This document shows, piece by piece, positions 1 to 6,639 of a stretch of DNA of 25,340 nt. Under the pieces are notes generated by a model. It was not told the origin of the DNA and made no database searches. It worked only from the letters and a program-made list of their open reading frames with translations. The translations under genes were made by a program, and so were the position numbers. The stretch is from contig CABQLI010000027.1 in the NCBI GenBank assembly GCA_902464965.1, forward strand, positions 1 through 25,340. Reading direction: 5' to 3'. The DNA comes from an uncultured Collinsella sp. (GTDB lineage Bacteria; Actinomycetota; Coriobacteriia; Coriobacteriales; Coriobacteriaceae). Position 1 is the first letter of the stretch, and each line of letters opens with the position of its first letter.

Positions 1-888
1 CAGGGTTCGTCCGAGCCTGAGATCGAGCTCGGTTGTGGGGCAGGCTGCCTGTTCGTGCGGCTCGCAAGCGCCAAGGGCTCCAAAGCGATAGAGCGTTGCG
101 GCGGGCGTGGTGTAGGCGAGCCGCAGCTGATGCTCGACAGGGGCACATCCGTCATTTTTGTAATGAGCCGCGTAGTACTGCGCGATGCTGGCGTTCATCT
201 CGCTGCCATTGCGATGGCGCTCAAACTGGCGTCTGCAGGTCTCGATGATCTTTGCTACCGACTTGGGTGCCGTCGCGGGAACAAGGGCGAGATAGCCCTC
301 AAATAGTTCGTTGATGCTCAGGAGGCACAGCAGGTCGATCAGCGTCCTTATGGCTGCTCCCTCGGCAGAAAAATGCGCGGTCATGCGGTTATATCGGTTG
401 CGGTCGACGATGGCCGCATGGGGTCTTGGAGTTTTCTGCCCTGTGGTCCCGGGCTTTTGCCGCGCCTGCGTATTGAGCTCGACGTTGCAGCGCTTGAGGC
501 CGTCCAACGGAAGGAACAGTGCGGTGCGCAGGGTGTTCCGCTTGCTTTCGAGTTCATGACGCTCGTCGGGTTCCCATTCGAGCTTGAGTTTCGTGTCGAG
601 CGCCGTAAGCATATGGGCTAGGCAGCCTACGGTAAGAACGTACGAATCGTTGTCGCGTTTTGGGGCATAGGGGTCTGTCAGCTTGCGAATGTCGGGGTCG
701 CCCATGATCTTTGTGCAGCGCTTCAGCAGTTGAGGGTGGTCGGCCAAGATCGTCGCGAGCGGTAGCGACGCGTAGTTCTTGATGGTCGCGGCGGCAAAGG
801 CGGCGTCATATTCGTTTGCATATGCTCGCTCAATGCGGGCATCCAGAATGCTTTTCTTATCGCCGTCTTCAGCGTGGTGGTTTGTCAT
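1..888 (-). CDS. Unrecognised protein, 5' part only (C-terminus beyond the window)
   Basis: Reading the minus strand from ATG at 888 gives 296 codons without a stop up to the window edge. A GGAG Shine-Dalgarno lies 5 nt before the start. The translation begins MTNHHAEDGDKKSILDARIE and continues with a normal soluble composition rich in charged residues, with no signal peptide or membrane segment. A Leu-rich helical stretch near residue 190 (TLIDLLCLLSINELFEGYLA) and several Cys and His residues occur, but I recognise no family motif. Plus-strand ORFs over the same stretch are short, overlapping shadows. The 5' leader has several CACATCA-like copies. The reading frame is well supported; the function is unknown. 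Confidence 0.8.
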   Translation of the reverse strand, partial: MTNHHAEDGDKKSILDARIERAYANEYDAAFAAATIKNYASLPLATILADHPQLLKRCTKIMGDPDIRKLTDPYAPKRDNDSYVLTVGCLAHMLTALDTKLKLEWEPDERHELESKRNTLRTALFLPLDGLKRCNVELNTQARQKPGTTGQKTPRPHAAIVDRNRYNRMTAHFSAEGAAIRTLIDLLCLLSINELFEGYLALVPATAPKSVAKIIETCRRQFERHRNGSEMNASIAQYYAAHYKNDGCAPVEHQLRLAYTTPAATLYRFGALGACEPHEQAACPTTELDLRLGRTL

Positions 889-1413
889 AGCTTCTCCAAT
901 CGGTTGATGTTCGTGCTGTTTGTTGATGTGTTGGTTGTCGTGAGTGATGTGCTTGCCGTGGGTGATGTGCTGACGTTGGGGTGCTATGCGGTTTTCAATG
1001 AGCCCGTGAGGCAGTTGCTGCAGGGGCGGGATGGAACGGCCCATGCAAGGCGGAAGGCATCGTGCTCAAAATCGAGACAGCAATGCCCTGGGTGCCTCAC
1101 ATGTGGCAGTTACCTCATTAAGTTGTCATTGCGTTTGGGGTTGTACTTTGCCGATCTTCCTTCTCTTACACGCTGAAAACTGAAACTTCATATGCTCGAT
1201 CTACTTAAAACCGCAACGGCGGTCTTTTATCAACTTATATGTCGGAACGTGTCTTTGCAAGTACTTTTTTGCGTTTGTTTCAAATGGGGTGGTTTTGCAA
1301 CCGTCACGCGCCACGCTATGCGAACGTGCCCCGGCTCGGATAAGATGGTGCGATCGAGTTCTACCGCGCTCACCGCAAGTAGTCTTTGTTGCTGAGATAG
1401 GTCACGGCCGAAA

Positions 1414-1443
1414 GGGGCCCGTATCCCAACAGATACGGGCCCC
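1414..1443. terminator. Strong 12-bp hairpin, probable terminator
   Basis: GGGGCCCGTATC, loop CCAACA, GATACGGGCCCC forms a perfect 12-bp stem, followed by TTGCTATTT on the plus strand and by TTTCGG on the minus strand. No annotated gene ends directly before it on either strand, so it may end a non-coding transcript from 1230-1410 or insulate deoC. Confidence 0.6.
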
Positions 1444-1524
1444 TTGCTATTTAAATGGGCATGAGGGTGTATTGAGGGGGGGGATGTCTTGCTGTCGGCA
1501 TCCGCGTGTGGTGCCATTCGCTGT

Positions 1525-1545
1525 CCGTAAATTATACGTTTACGG
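1525..1545. promoter_or_regulatory. Palindromic operator candidate upstream of deoC
   Basis: CCGTAAA and TTTACGG are perfect 7-bp arms around a 7-base A/T-rich spacer, about 120 bp before the deoC start. The minus strand of this site contains a perfect TATAAT. The shape suits a dimeric repressor; which regulator binds is not visible. Confidence 0.4.
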
Positions 1546-1664
1546 CTAATCTCATACCACTTGTCGGAATGCGGACGCTGTCCTTGCATGCCGGGCGTAC
1601 ATTGAACGTGGTTTTTCGCGTGAAGCCACGAATCGGTTGCCAGTCCTGAACAAGGAGGCCCAGC

Positions 1665-2339
1665 ATGACGCTTGCCAAACCCATCAATAAATACATCGAC
1701 TATATCGATGCCCCCGAGGACACGTTTGAGCAGTATGTCGAGAAGGCGTTAAAGTACAACTTTCGCTGCGTATTTGCGAACCTGCAGGAGTACGAGACGG
1801 GCCGCGCCATGCTCGAGGGCTCTGACATCATCCTTGCCGGCGCTATCGACTTTCCCCAGGGCACTATGACGCTTGAGGAGAAGCTTGCGAGGTTTGAGGA
1901 ATACGCTGCGTATGGCTTTACCGAGATTGACTACGTTTTGAATCAGGGGTCGATCGAGAACCGCGATTTTGATGCCATCGAGCGCGAGATGACTACCATT
2001 GCTGATTTTTGTCGCGCGCATGGCATCACTGACAAGGTAATCGTCGAGATGTGCAAGCTGGACGGCGACGACGCCGCCAAGCGCCGTGTATGCGAGATCG
2101 CGCTGGAGGCCAAGCCGGGATTCCTTAAGACATCGACCGGTAGAAGCTTTGGCGGTGCTAAGCTCGAGGACGTGCGGCTGATGCACGAGGTGCTCGGCGA
2201 TGCCGTGGCAATCAAGGCGGCGGGCGGTATCCATAATTACGAAGAGGCTTGCGCATTCATCGAGGCCGGCGCCAGCGCGTTAGGTGCATCGGCGGGCATC
2301 GCGATCGTCGAGGGCGCACCGACGGATGAGCGTCGCTAG
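1665..2339 (+). CDS. deoC: Deoxyribose-phosphate aldolase (DeoC-type)
   Basis: A 224-residue TIM-barrel class I aldolase. DeoC reversibly cleaves 2-deoxyribose 5-phosphate to glyceraldehyde 3-phosphate and acetaldehyde in cytosolic deoxynucleoside breakdown. The DERA signature residues are present: Asp89 in the EIDYV segment, the Schiff-base Lys155 in FLKTSTGRS, and Lys184 in AIKAAGGI. Length fits the family (about 220-260). The start is the ATG preceded by AGGAGG 8 nt upstream. The N-terminus (MTLAKPINKYIDYIDAPEDT) lacks the usual 'iDhTlL' opening and the protein is a divergent member, so a related aldolase substrate cannot be excluded. No other deo genes adjoin it; HAD phosphatases follow on the same strand after 149 bp. 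Confidence 0.85.
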   Translation: MTLAKPINKYIDYIDAPEDTFEQYVEKALKYNFRCVFANLQEYETGRAMLEGSDIILAGAIDFPQGTMTLEEKLARFEEYAAYGFTEIDYVLNQGSIENRDFDAIEREMTTIADFCRAHGITDKVIVEMCKLDGDDAAKRRVCEIALEAKPGFLKTSTGRSFGGAKLEDVRLMHEVLGDAVAIKAAGGIHNYEEACAFIEAGASALGASAGIAIVEGAPTDERR

Positions 2340-2488
2340 CAGACGTATTTGACCTGAGCGATAAAGCTTCACGACCACACGCCGTTCATGTTCGGGACAA
2401 TATGACATTTTTCCCGTTGTAAACGGAGTCGCGATGGGTGTTCTGTATGATGGCTCAGACAAGGTTGTTCAATGACAGGGAGGCATAT

Positions 2489-3331
2489 ATGGCAATCAAA
2501 GCCATCGCGATGGATATCGACGGTACGCTCACCAACGATCAGAAAGTGATTAGCCCGCGTACGCGCGAGAAGCTGCTCGCGGCGCAGGAGTCGGGCATTA
2601 AGCTCATTTTGGCTTCGGGCCGTCCCGCATGGGGGCTGCACGCCTTGGCGCAAGAGCTCGACCTTCAAAACCATGACGGTTTGCTGGTGGCCTTTAACGG
2701 CGCACACGTCGTCGATGCCCAGACCGACGAGGTGCTGTTCGATCAGGCTATGCCTGCCGACGAATTGCATCGTCTGGTTGATCACCTGCGTAATTTTGAC
2801 GTGATCCCTATGATTTCACTCGGTCGCGATTTGCACGTCGAGGACTCGTACCATTGCATGATCACGCTGCCTGACGGCTCGCAGAAGAATATCGTCAAGT
2901 ATGAGCGCGACGCGTGCGATCTTAAGATTCGCGAGGTGGAGAGCCTGCATGAGGTCGCTGATGCTTATCCCGTGGACAAGCTGCTGACGGCGGGCGATCC
3001 GGCCTACCTGCAGGCGCATTACGAGGAGATGTATGCGCCCTTTAAGCAGACGCTTTCGGGCATGTTTACGGCCGACTGGTACTTTGAGTACACGGCGCCC
3101 GGTATCGACAAGGCCCGCGCACTCGAGGGTGCCCTGCCTAAGCTCGGCATCAATGCTAGTGAGGTCGTATCGTTTGGCGACGGCCAGAACGACAAGTCCA
3201 TGATTGAGTGGGCCGGCACCGGTGTTGCCATGGGCAACGCGGTTGACGAGGTTAAGGCCGTAGCCCAGATGGTGACCGCCAATAACAATGAAGACGGTAT
3301 TGCGGTGGCGCTGGATAAGCTGCTGGGTTAG
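2489..3331 (+). CDS. HAD-superfamily phosphatase, Cof/YidA type
   Basis: A 280-residue cytosolic sugar-phosphate or nucleotide phosphatase of the Cof (Hydrolase_3) group. Motif I is MDIDGTLT with nucleophile Asp9 and acid/base Asp11; motif II lies in LASGRP (about 42-46). Lys208 in GIDKARAL and the motif IV GDGQND at 230-235 complete the active site. A C2-type cap lies between residues of about 85 and 195. I chose the ATG at 2489 because AGGGAGG sits 5 nt upstream and because an in-frame ATG at 2438 would add 17 residues in front of the beta strand that normally starts these proteins. A strong terminator follows. The substrate cannot be told from sequence. Confidence 0.9.
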   Translation: MAIKAIAMDIDGTLTNDQKVISPRTREKLLAAQESGIKLILASGRPAWGLHALAQELDLQNHDGLLVAFNGAHVVDAQTDEVLFDQAMPADELHRLVDHLRNFDVIPMISLGRDLHVEDSYHCMITLPDGSQKNIVKYERDACDLKIREVESLHEVADAYPVDKLLTAGDPAYLQAHYEEMYAPFKQTLSGMFTADWYFEYTAPGIDKARALEGALPKLGINASEVVSFGDGQNDKSMIEWAGTGVAMGNAVDEVKAVAQMVTANNNEDGIAVALDKLLG

Positions 3332-3353
3332 AATCGCCGATAATGCATGGTTC

Positions 3354-3379
3354 GGGCGCCTGCTTACAGGCGCCCTTTT
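3354..3379 (+). terminator. Rho-independent terminator between the two HAD genes
   Basis: GGGCGCCTG, loop CTTA, CAGGCGCCC, then TTTTG: a perfect 9-bp GC-rich stem with a T run. It ends the Cof-type phosphatase transcript and supports the downstream GTG start at 3395 rather than an ATG at 3347, which would lie upstream of the hairpin. Confidence 0.9.
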
Positions 3380-3394
3380 GTTAGGGAGGGTGCC

Positions 3395-4054
3395 GTGTCC
3401 GCATTTCCGTTCGACGCCGTTATCTTTGACATGGACGGCGTCATTGTCGATACCGAGTATTACTACCTGGGCGAGACTGCCGCGTTTGCCAAGGAGCTTG
3501 GGCTTAACCTGACTCAAGAGGAGTTGAATGGGCAGGTCGGTACCTCGCATCAGTTCTTCCTGCATATGTTGGTCGATTGGTTTGAGCGCGCCGGTAAGGG
3601 GCATTTCACTGGCGAGGAAGCGTTGGCCCGTTGGGACGAGTGGGCGCATGAGCGTCCGCGCGACTATCAGGCTTTGATTAACCCAGGCGCCGTGGATACG
3701 ATTCGAGAGCTGCCGCGCCGCGGCGTTCGCGTGGCGCTTGCCAGCTCGTCTCCCATGGATAGCATCGAGGAAGTGCTCAACGCATGCGGGCTGTCGGATG
3801 CCTTTGAGTATGTGGTGAGCGGCGAGCAGTTTAAGGAGAGCAAGCCCGAGCCCGACATCTACCTGCATGCGCTGGACCTGCTGGGGCTGCCCGCGAATCG
3901 CTGCTGCTGCGTTGAGGATTCGGTGCCTGGCATCACTGCCGGCAAGCGAGCCGGCCTGACAGTCATTGCCAAGCGCGAGGAGCGCTTTGGCTTTAGCCAG
4001 GATGCCGCGGACAAGATTATCGACCAGCTGCCGGAGCTGCTCACGCTTTCTTAG
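3395..4054 (+). CDS. HAD hydrolase, beta-phosphoglucomutase/GPP-like subfamily
   Basis: A 219-residue HAD protein with a helical C1 cap. Motif I is VIFDMDGVIVDTE (nucleophile Asp12, Asp14), motif II is ALASSS (118-119), motif III Lys150 in KESKPEPDIYL, and motif IV CVEDSVPGI (Glu174, Asp175). The motif spacing and the SKPEPDIY/EDSxxGIxAGxxAG pattern match phosphatases and mutases such as beta-phosphoglucomutase or sugar-alcohol phosphatases; the choice between them cannot be made here. The GTG start is preceded by AGGGAGG; the ATG at 3347 is rejected because a terminator hairpin separates it from the coding core. The gene is translated separately from the preceding phosphatase. Confidence 0.88.
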   Translation: MSAFPFDAVIFDMDGVIVDTEYYYLGETAAFAKELGLNLTQEELNGQVGTSHQFFLHMLVDWFERAGKGHFTGEEALARWDEWAHERPRDYQALINPGAVDTIRELPRRGVRVALASSSPMDSIEEVLNACGLSDAFEYVVSGEQFKESKPEPDIYLHALDLLGLPANRCCCVEDSVPGITAGKRAGLTVIAKREERFGFSQDAADKIIDQLPELLTLS

Positions 4055-4056
4055 GA

Positions 4057-4077
4057 GCGCGGTAGTTGCGCGTTTTT
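4057..4077 (+). terminator. Short hairpin plus T5 after the HAD gene
   Basis: GCGC, loop GGTAGTT, GCGC, then GTTTTT directly after the stop codon. The stem is short, so this is a weak terminator call. Confidence 0.45.
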
Positions 4078-4118
4078 CGGGTCTGATGAGTAAATAACCG
4101 ACATTTTGGTGCGACACC

Positions 4119-4135
4119 TAGCATACTTAATGCTA
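4119..4135. promoter_or_regulatory. Operator candidate before the GntR-type regulator
   Basis: TAGCATACTTAATGCTA is an inverted repeat with 6-bp arms (TAGCAT/ATGCTA) around ACTTA. It lies about 70 bp before the regulator start, where an autoregulatory site would be expected. No binding partner can be proven from sequence. Confidence 0.4.
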
Positions 4136-4137
4136 AT

Positions 4138-4178
4138 GCGGGCTTAAGGGCTTGCTGAATGCCCTTGGGCCCGCTTTA
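4138..4178 (+). promoter_or_regulatory. Leader hairpin with T-rich tail, possible attenuator
   Basis: GCGGGC (4138-4143) pairs with GCCCGC (4169-4174) and AAGGGC (4146-4151) with GCCCTT (4161-4166), separated by a small TT/GG internal loop, followed by TTTA. It sits 27 bp before the regulator start, so it could be a leftover terminator of the upstream gene or a leader attenuator. Confidence 0.45.
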
Positions 4179-4204
4179 GACTTAATTGTGCTGGGAGAGG
4201 GTAT

Positions 4205-4948
4205 ATGCCACCGACTGAAGGGCTAACTGACGGTAAAGCAGCGATACCGCTGTACCAACAGGTCATTGATATCATTAAAAACGAAATCAACTCCGGCGTC
4301 TACAAGGCGGGCGCGCGGATACCCAACGAATTCGAATTGGCTGAGAGCTATAAAGTTGGCCGCGTTACCGTGCGACGCGCTATTGAGGAGCTCGTCCAGC
4401 AGGGCTATCTAACGAAGCGACAGGGGAAAGGCACGTTCGTCAATGCCCCCAAGCTCAAGCGCAAGATTCGCCAGAAGGATGACGTCCAGAGTTTTTCGGA
4501 CGCATGCCGCGTTAACGGAATGGAACCGGGGGCGTGTGTCATTTCGAGAAAGATACTGCCGGCGGATTCTACCGAAGCACAGTTCTTTGGTGTTCCCGTT
4601 GGAACTGACTTGATTTGCGTCGAGCGTGTGCGTACTGCCGATGGCGTCCCCGTCATGCTCGAGAACAACATATGCGTTTACGAGGACAACGCCTATCTAT
4701 CAACGGCGTCTCTATCTAACCAATCCATTTTTGAGTTCGTGCGCAACCAGACGGGCCGCATGCCCGCGTTTACCGACCCGTGCACGCTCGAGATCGCGTG
4801 CGCATCGCCCGAGGTCGCTCGGTTGCTGGCGGTTCCCGTTGGCGAACCCTTGTTTTATATGGAAGCCTTCTTTTTCGATGAGCAACGGCGGCCGTTTATC
4901 ATCGGTCGTCAGCGGATCGTTGGGTCTCGCTACGTTTTTGACATCTAG
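4205..4948 (+). CDS. GntR/HutC-family regulator with UTRA domain (FrlR-like)
   Basis: A 247-residue transcription factor. Residues of about 14-80 form the GntR winged helix (AIPLYQQVIDIIKNEI, then PNEFELAESYKVGRVTVRRA and the wing KRQGKGTFV). Residues of about 95-245 form a UTRA effector domain. UTRA regulators usually bind phosphorylated sugars or amino-acid derivatives and release DNA. The E. coli fructoselysine operon is governed by the GntR-family protein FrlR, and here the gene directly precedes a frl-like operon on the same strand, so local control is the natural inference. The start has GGGAGAGGG 4 nt upstream. A hairpin follows the gene, so the operon probably has its own promoter near 5060-5090. 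Confidence 0.88.
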   Translation: MPPTEGLTDGKAAIPLYQQVIDIIKNEINSGVYKAGARIPNEFELAESYKVGRVTVRRAIEELVQQGYLTKRQGKGTFVNAPKLKRKIRQKDDVQSFSDACRVNGMEPGACVISRKILPADSTEAQFFGVPVGTDLICVERVRTADGVPVMLENNICVYEDNAYLSTASLSNQSIFEFVRNQTGRMPAFTDPCTLEIACASPEVARLLAVPVGEPLFYMEAFFFDEQRRPFIIGRQRIVGSRYVFDI

Positions 4949-4960
4949 GACATTGCGAAT

Positions 4961-4996
4961 GGAAACGCCCGGTGGATCATCTCACCGGGCGTTTCC
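4961..4996. terminator. 14-bp hairpin after the regulator gene
   Basis: GGAAACGCCCGGTG, loop GATCATCT, CACCGGGCGTTTCC gives a perfect 14-bp stem 12 bp after the stop codon. The T run is poor (ATACCG), but stability and position support a transcript end. Confidence 0.7.
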
Positions 4997-5058
4997 ATAC
5001 CGTTCACGGTGCGAACGCAACCGTTCAACCGCGTTGCGGCAATCAGTTTGAAATTATC

Positions 5059-5107
5059 TTGATGACGGGAAAAGCTGCTGGTAATCTATAGAACGTCATA
5101 GAACGTT
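5059..5107 (+). promoter_or_regulatory. Probable operon promoter with repeated ATAGAACGT operator
   Basis: ATAGAACGT occurs twice, at 5088-5096 and 5098-5106, a 10-bp helical period. The second half also forms the inverted repeat AACGT-N6-ACGTT at 5092-5107. A possible -35 TTGATG (5059-5064) and a weak -10 TAATCT (5082-5087) are 17 bp apart and would put the repeats over the transcription start. This is a likely site for the upstream UTRA regulator. Confidence 0.45.
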
Positions 5108-5166
5108 TGCCTTGTGCAAGCGTTGAAGCGAGATGCGATGCAGTCTCGAGTTCTTTGGAGGTATCT

Positions 5167-6630
5167 ATGTCAGATACGAAGGCGAAGAAGACAAACAGAC
5201 GTTTTAAGTTCAAATTACCGCATGTCTATACGATCATGTTCTTGCTGATCGTTGTCTTCGCGGTTCTGACTTGGATCGTTCCCTCCGGTCAGTATCAGCG
5301 CAAGACGATTTCGACAGCGGCGGGCGAGCGTGAAGTCGCCGTTGCTGGAACCTATGAACAGGTCGATAAGAACTACACCGATTCCGAGACCGGCGAGACC
5401 ATCAATCTGGGTCAGGATATCTTCGCGGTCCTGCAAGCGCCCACCAAGGGCATCCAGGAGGCTGCCGACGTCGTTGCGTTCGTCTTATTGATTGGCGGAT
5501 CGTTCGCAATCATCACCAAGACCAACGCTTTGAATGCCGGCATGAGCCGTGTGATTAAAAAGCTCAAGAACAAGGACATCCTCATCATTCCCATCACGAT
5601 GACGCTGCTGTCCATTTGCGGCACTACGTTTGGTATGTCTGAGGAAGCCCTACCGTTCTATGCCATCTTCATTCCCATCATGATGGGTATCGGGTATGAC
5701 TCGATGACGGCGTTTATCATCTGCTTCCTTGGTCCTAACCTGGGATATTGTGCTTCGACCATCGACCCGTTTAATGTTTTGATCGCCCAAGGCATCATTG
5801 GTATCGAGGGCAATCCTCAGCTGTGGCTGCGCGCCGTTTCTTGGGTCATCTTCACTGCCGTCGGTATCGCATGGGCCATGCGCTACGCCATGCGTGTAAA
5901 GAAAAATCCCGAGTCGTCCATTACGTACGAGGACGATAAGCTCAAGCGTGTTGAGTTTTCCGTGACCGATGCCTCCATCGAGGAAGAGTTCACTATCCGT
6001 CAGAAGCTCGTGCTTATCGATTTTGCTTGCGGTATGGGCATCATCGTCTGGGGTCTTGTTACCCAGGGCTGGTACATGAATGAGATTTCCGCCGTGTTCC
6101 TTGGCATGGGCTTGCTTGCCGGTATCCTGGGCGGTCTTGACCAGCAGACGATCGCTGAGGAGTTCGTTAAGGGTCTCGCCGACTTTGCGTACGCCGCCAT
6201 CGTTATCGGTATCGCTCGCGGCATTCTGGTCATCGCCGAGGGTGGCATGATCATCGACACCATTCTCCAGGCGCTCGCTACTGCGCTCGCCGGTGCACCC
6301 GCCGCCGTCTACACCACGTTTATGTATATCGTCCTTGGCCTGCTCTCTTTGCTGGTTCCCTCGAGTTCTGGCCTGGCGGCGCTCACCATGCCCGTTATGG
6401 GCCCCCTGACCGAGCTCATGGGCCTCAATCCCGAGGCGGCCGTCACCGCGCTTCAGTTTGCCAACCAGACCATCAACACCATCAGCCCCGTGGCGGGCAT
6501 GACGGTCGCCGGTCTTGCCGTGGCTAAGATTTCGTTTGGCCAATGGTGGAAGACCATTTGGAAGTTCTTCATTTTCATGGTCGTCTTTGGCCTGATCGTA
6601 ACGGCAATCTCTGGCATGCTTCCGGTGTAG
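5167..6630 (+). CDS. YfcC-family carrier (DcuC-type fold), probable Amadori-compound importer
   Basis: A 487-residue polytopic inner-membrane protein. A basic N-terminus (KAKKTNRRFKFKLPH) leads into a first membrane helix at about 20-38 ending in IVPSGQY, a typical YfcC/C4-dicarboxylate-anaerobic-carrier opening. Further hydrophobic segments alternate through the chain, and a late PSSSGLAALTMPVMGPL block matches the conserved family loop. YfcC-group carriers are usually predicted amino-acid or peptide transporters. Being first in a frl-like operon, it plausibly takes the place of the E. coli FrlA permease; that substrate is inference. The ATG at 5167 follows TTTGGAGG, whereas an upstream in-frame ATG at 5107 overlaps the operator repeats. 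The next gene starts 9 bp after the stop. Confidence 0.85.
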   Translation: MSDTKAKKTNRRFKFKLPHVYTIMFLLIVVFAVLTWIVPSGQYQRKTISTAAGEREVAVAGTYEQVDKNYTDSETGETINLGQDIFAVLQAPTKGIQEAADVVAFVLLIGGSFAIITKTNALNAGMSRVIKKLKNKDILIIPITMTLLSICGTTFGMSEEALPFYAIFIPIMMGIGYDSMTAFIICFLGPNLGYCASTIDPFNVLIAQGIIGIEGNPQLWLRAVSWVIFTAVGIAWAMRYAMRVKKNPESSITYEDDKLKRVEFSVTDASIEEEFTIRQKLVLIDFACGMGIIVWGLVTQGWYMNEISAVFLGMGLLAGILGGLDQQTIAEEFVKGLADFAYAAIVIGIARGILVIAEGGMIIDTILQALATALAGAPAAVYTTFMYIVLGLLSLLVPSSSGLAALTMPVMGPLTELMGLNPEAAVTALQFANQTINTISPVAGMTVAGLAVAKISFGQWWKTIWKFFIFMVVFGLIVTAISGMLPV

Positions 6631-6639
6631 GTGGTTGTG

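Larger units (their letters stand above)
889..1664. other. Long intergenic region without a convincing gene
   Basis: About 780 bases separate the minus-strand gene from deoC. The ORFs that fit here have no ribosome binding site, implausible composition (Cys/Val/Leu runs or Arg/His/Pro-rich) and conflict with hairpins. The visible content is CACATCA-like repeats on the minus strand near 905-970, a small ACCGC-AACG-GCGGT hairpin followed by CTTTT at 1210-1228, the strong hairpin at 1414-1443 and the palindrome at 1525-1545. No tRNA cloverleaf was found. A small RNA ending at the 1414-1443 hairpin is possible. Confidence 0.6.

Noticed and set aside
874..1589. ORFs of 100 codons (plus, 874-1176) and 119 codons (minus, 1589-1230) in the intergenic region
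   Set aside because: No ribosome sites, unnatural composition, and overlap with the start of the real minus-strand gene or with the hairpin at 1414-1443.
3347..3394. Upstream ATG start for the second HAD gene
   Set aside because: It would place the rho-independent terminator inside the coding sequence; the GTG at 3395 has AGGGAGG.
2816..4117. 433-codon minus-strand ORF
   Set aside because: It lies opposite two complete HAD genes with intact catalytic motifs and spans their terminator; a GC-biased antisense shadow.
5650..6543. 297-codon minus-strand ORF opposite the YfcC carrier
   Set aside because: Polar, His/Asp/Gly-rich translation with no start site, antisense to a clear membrane protein.
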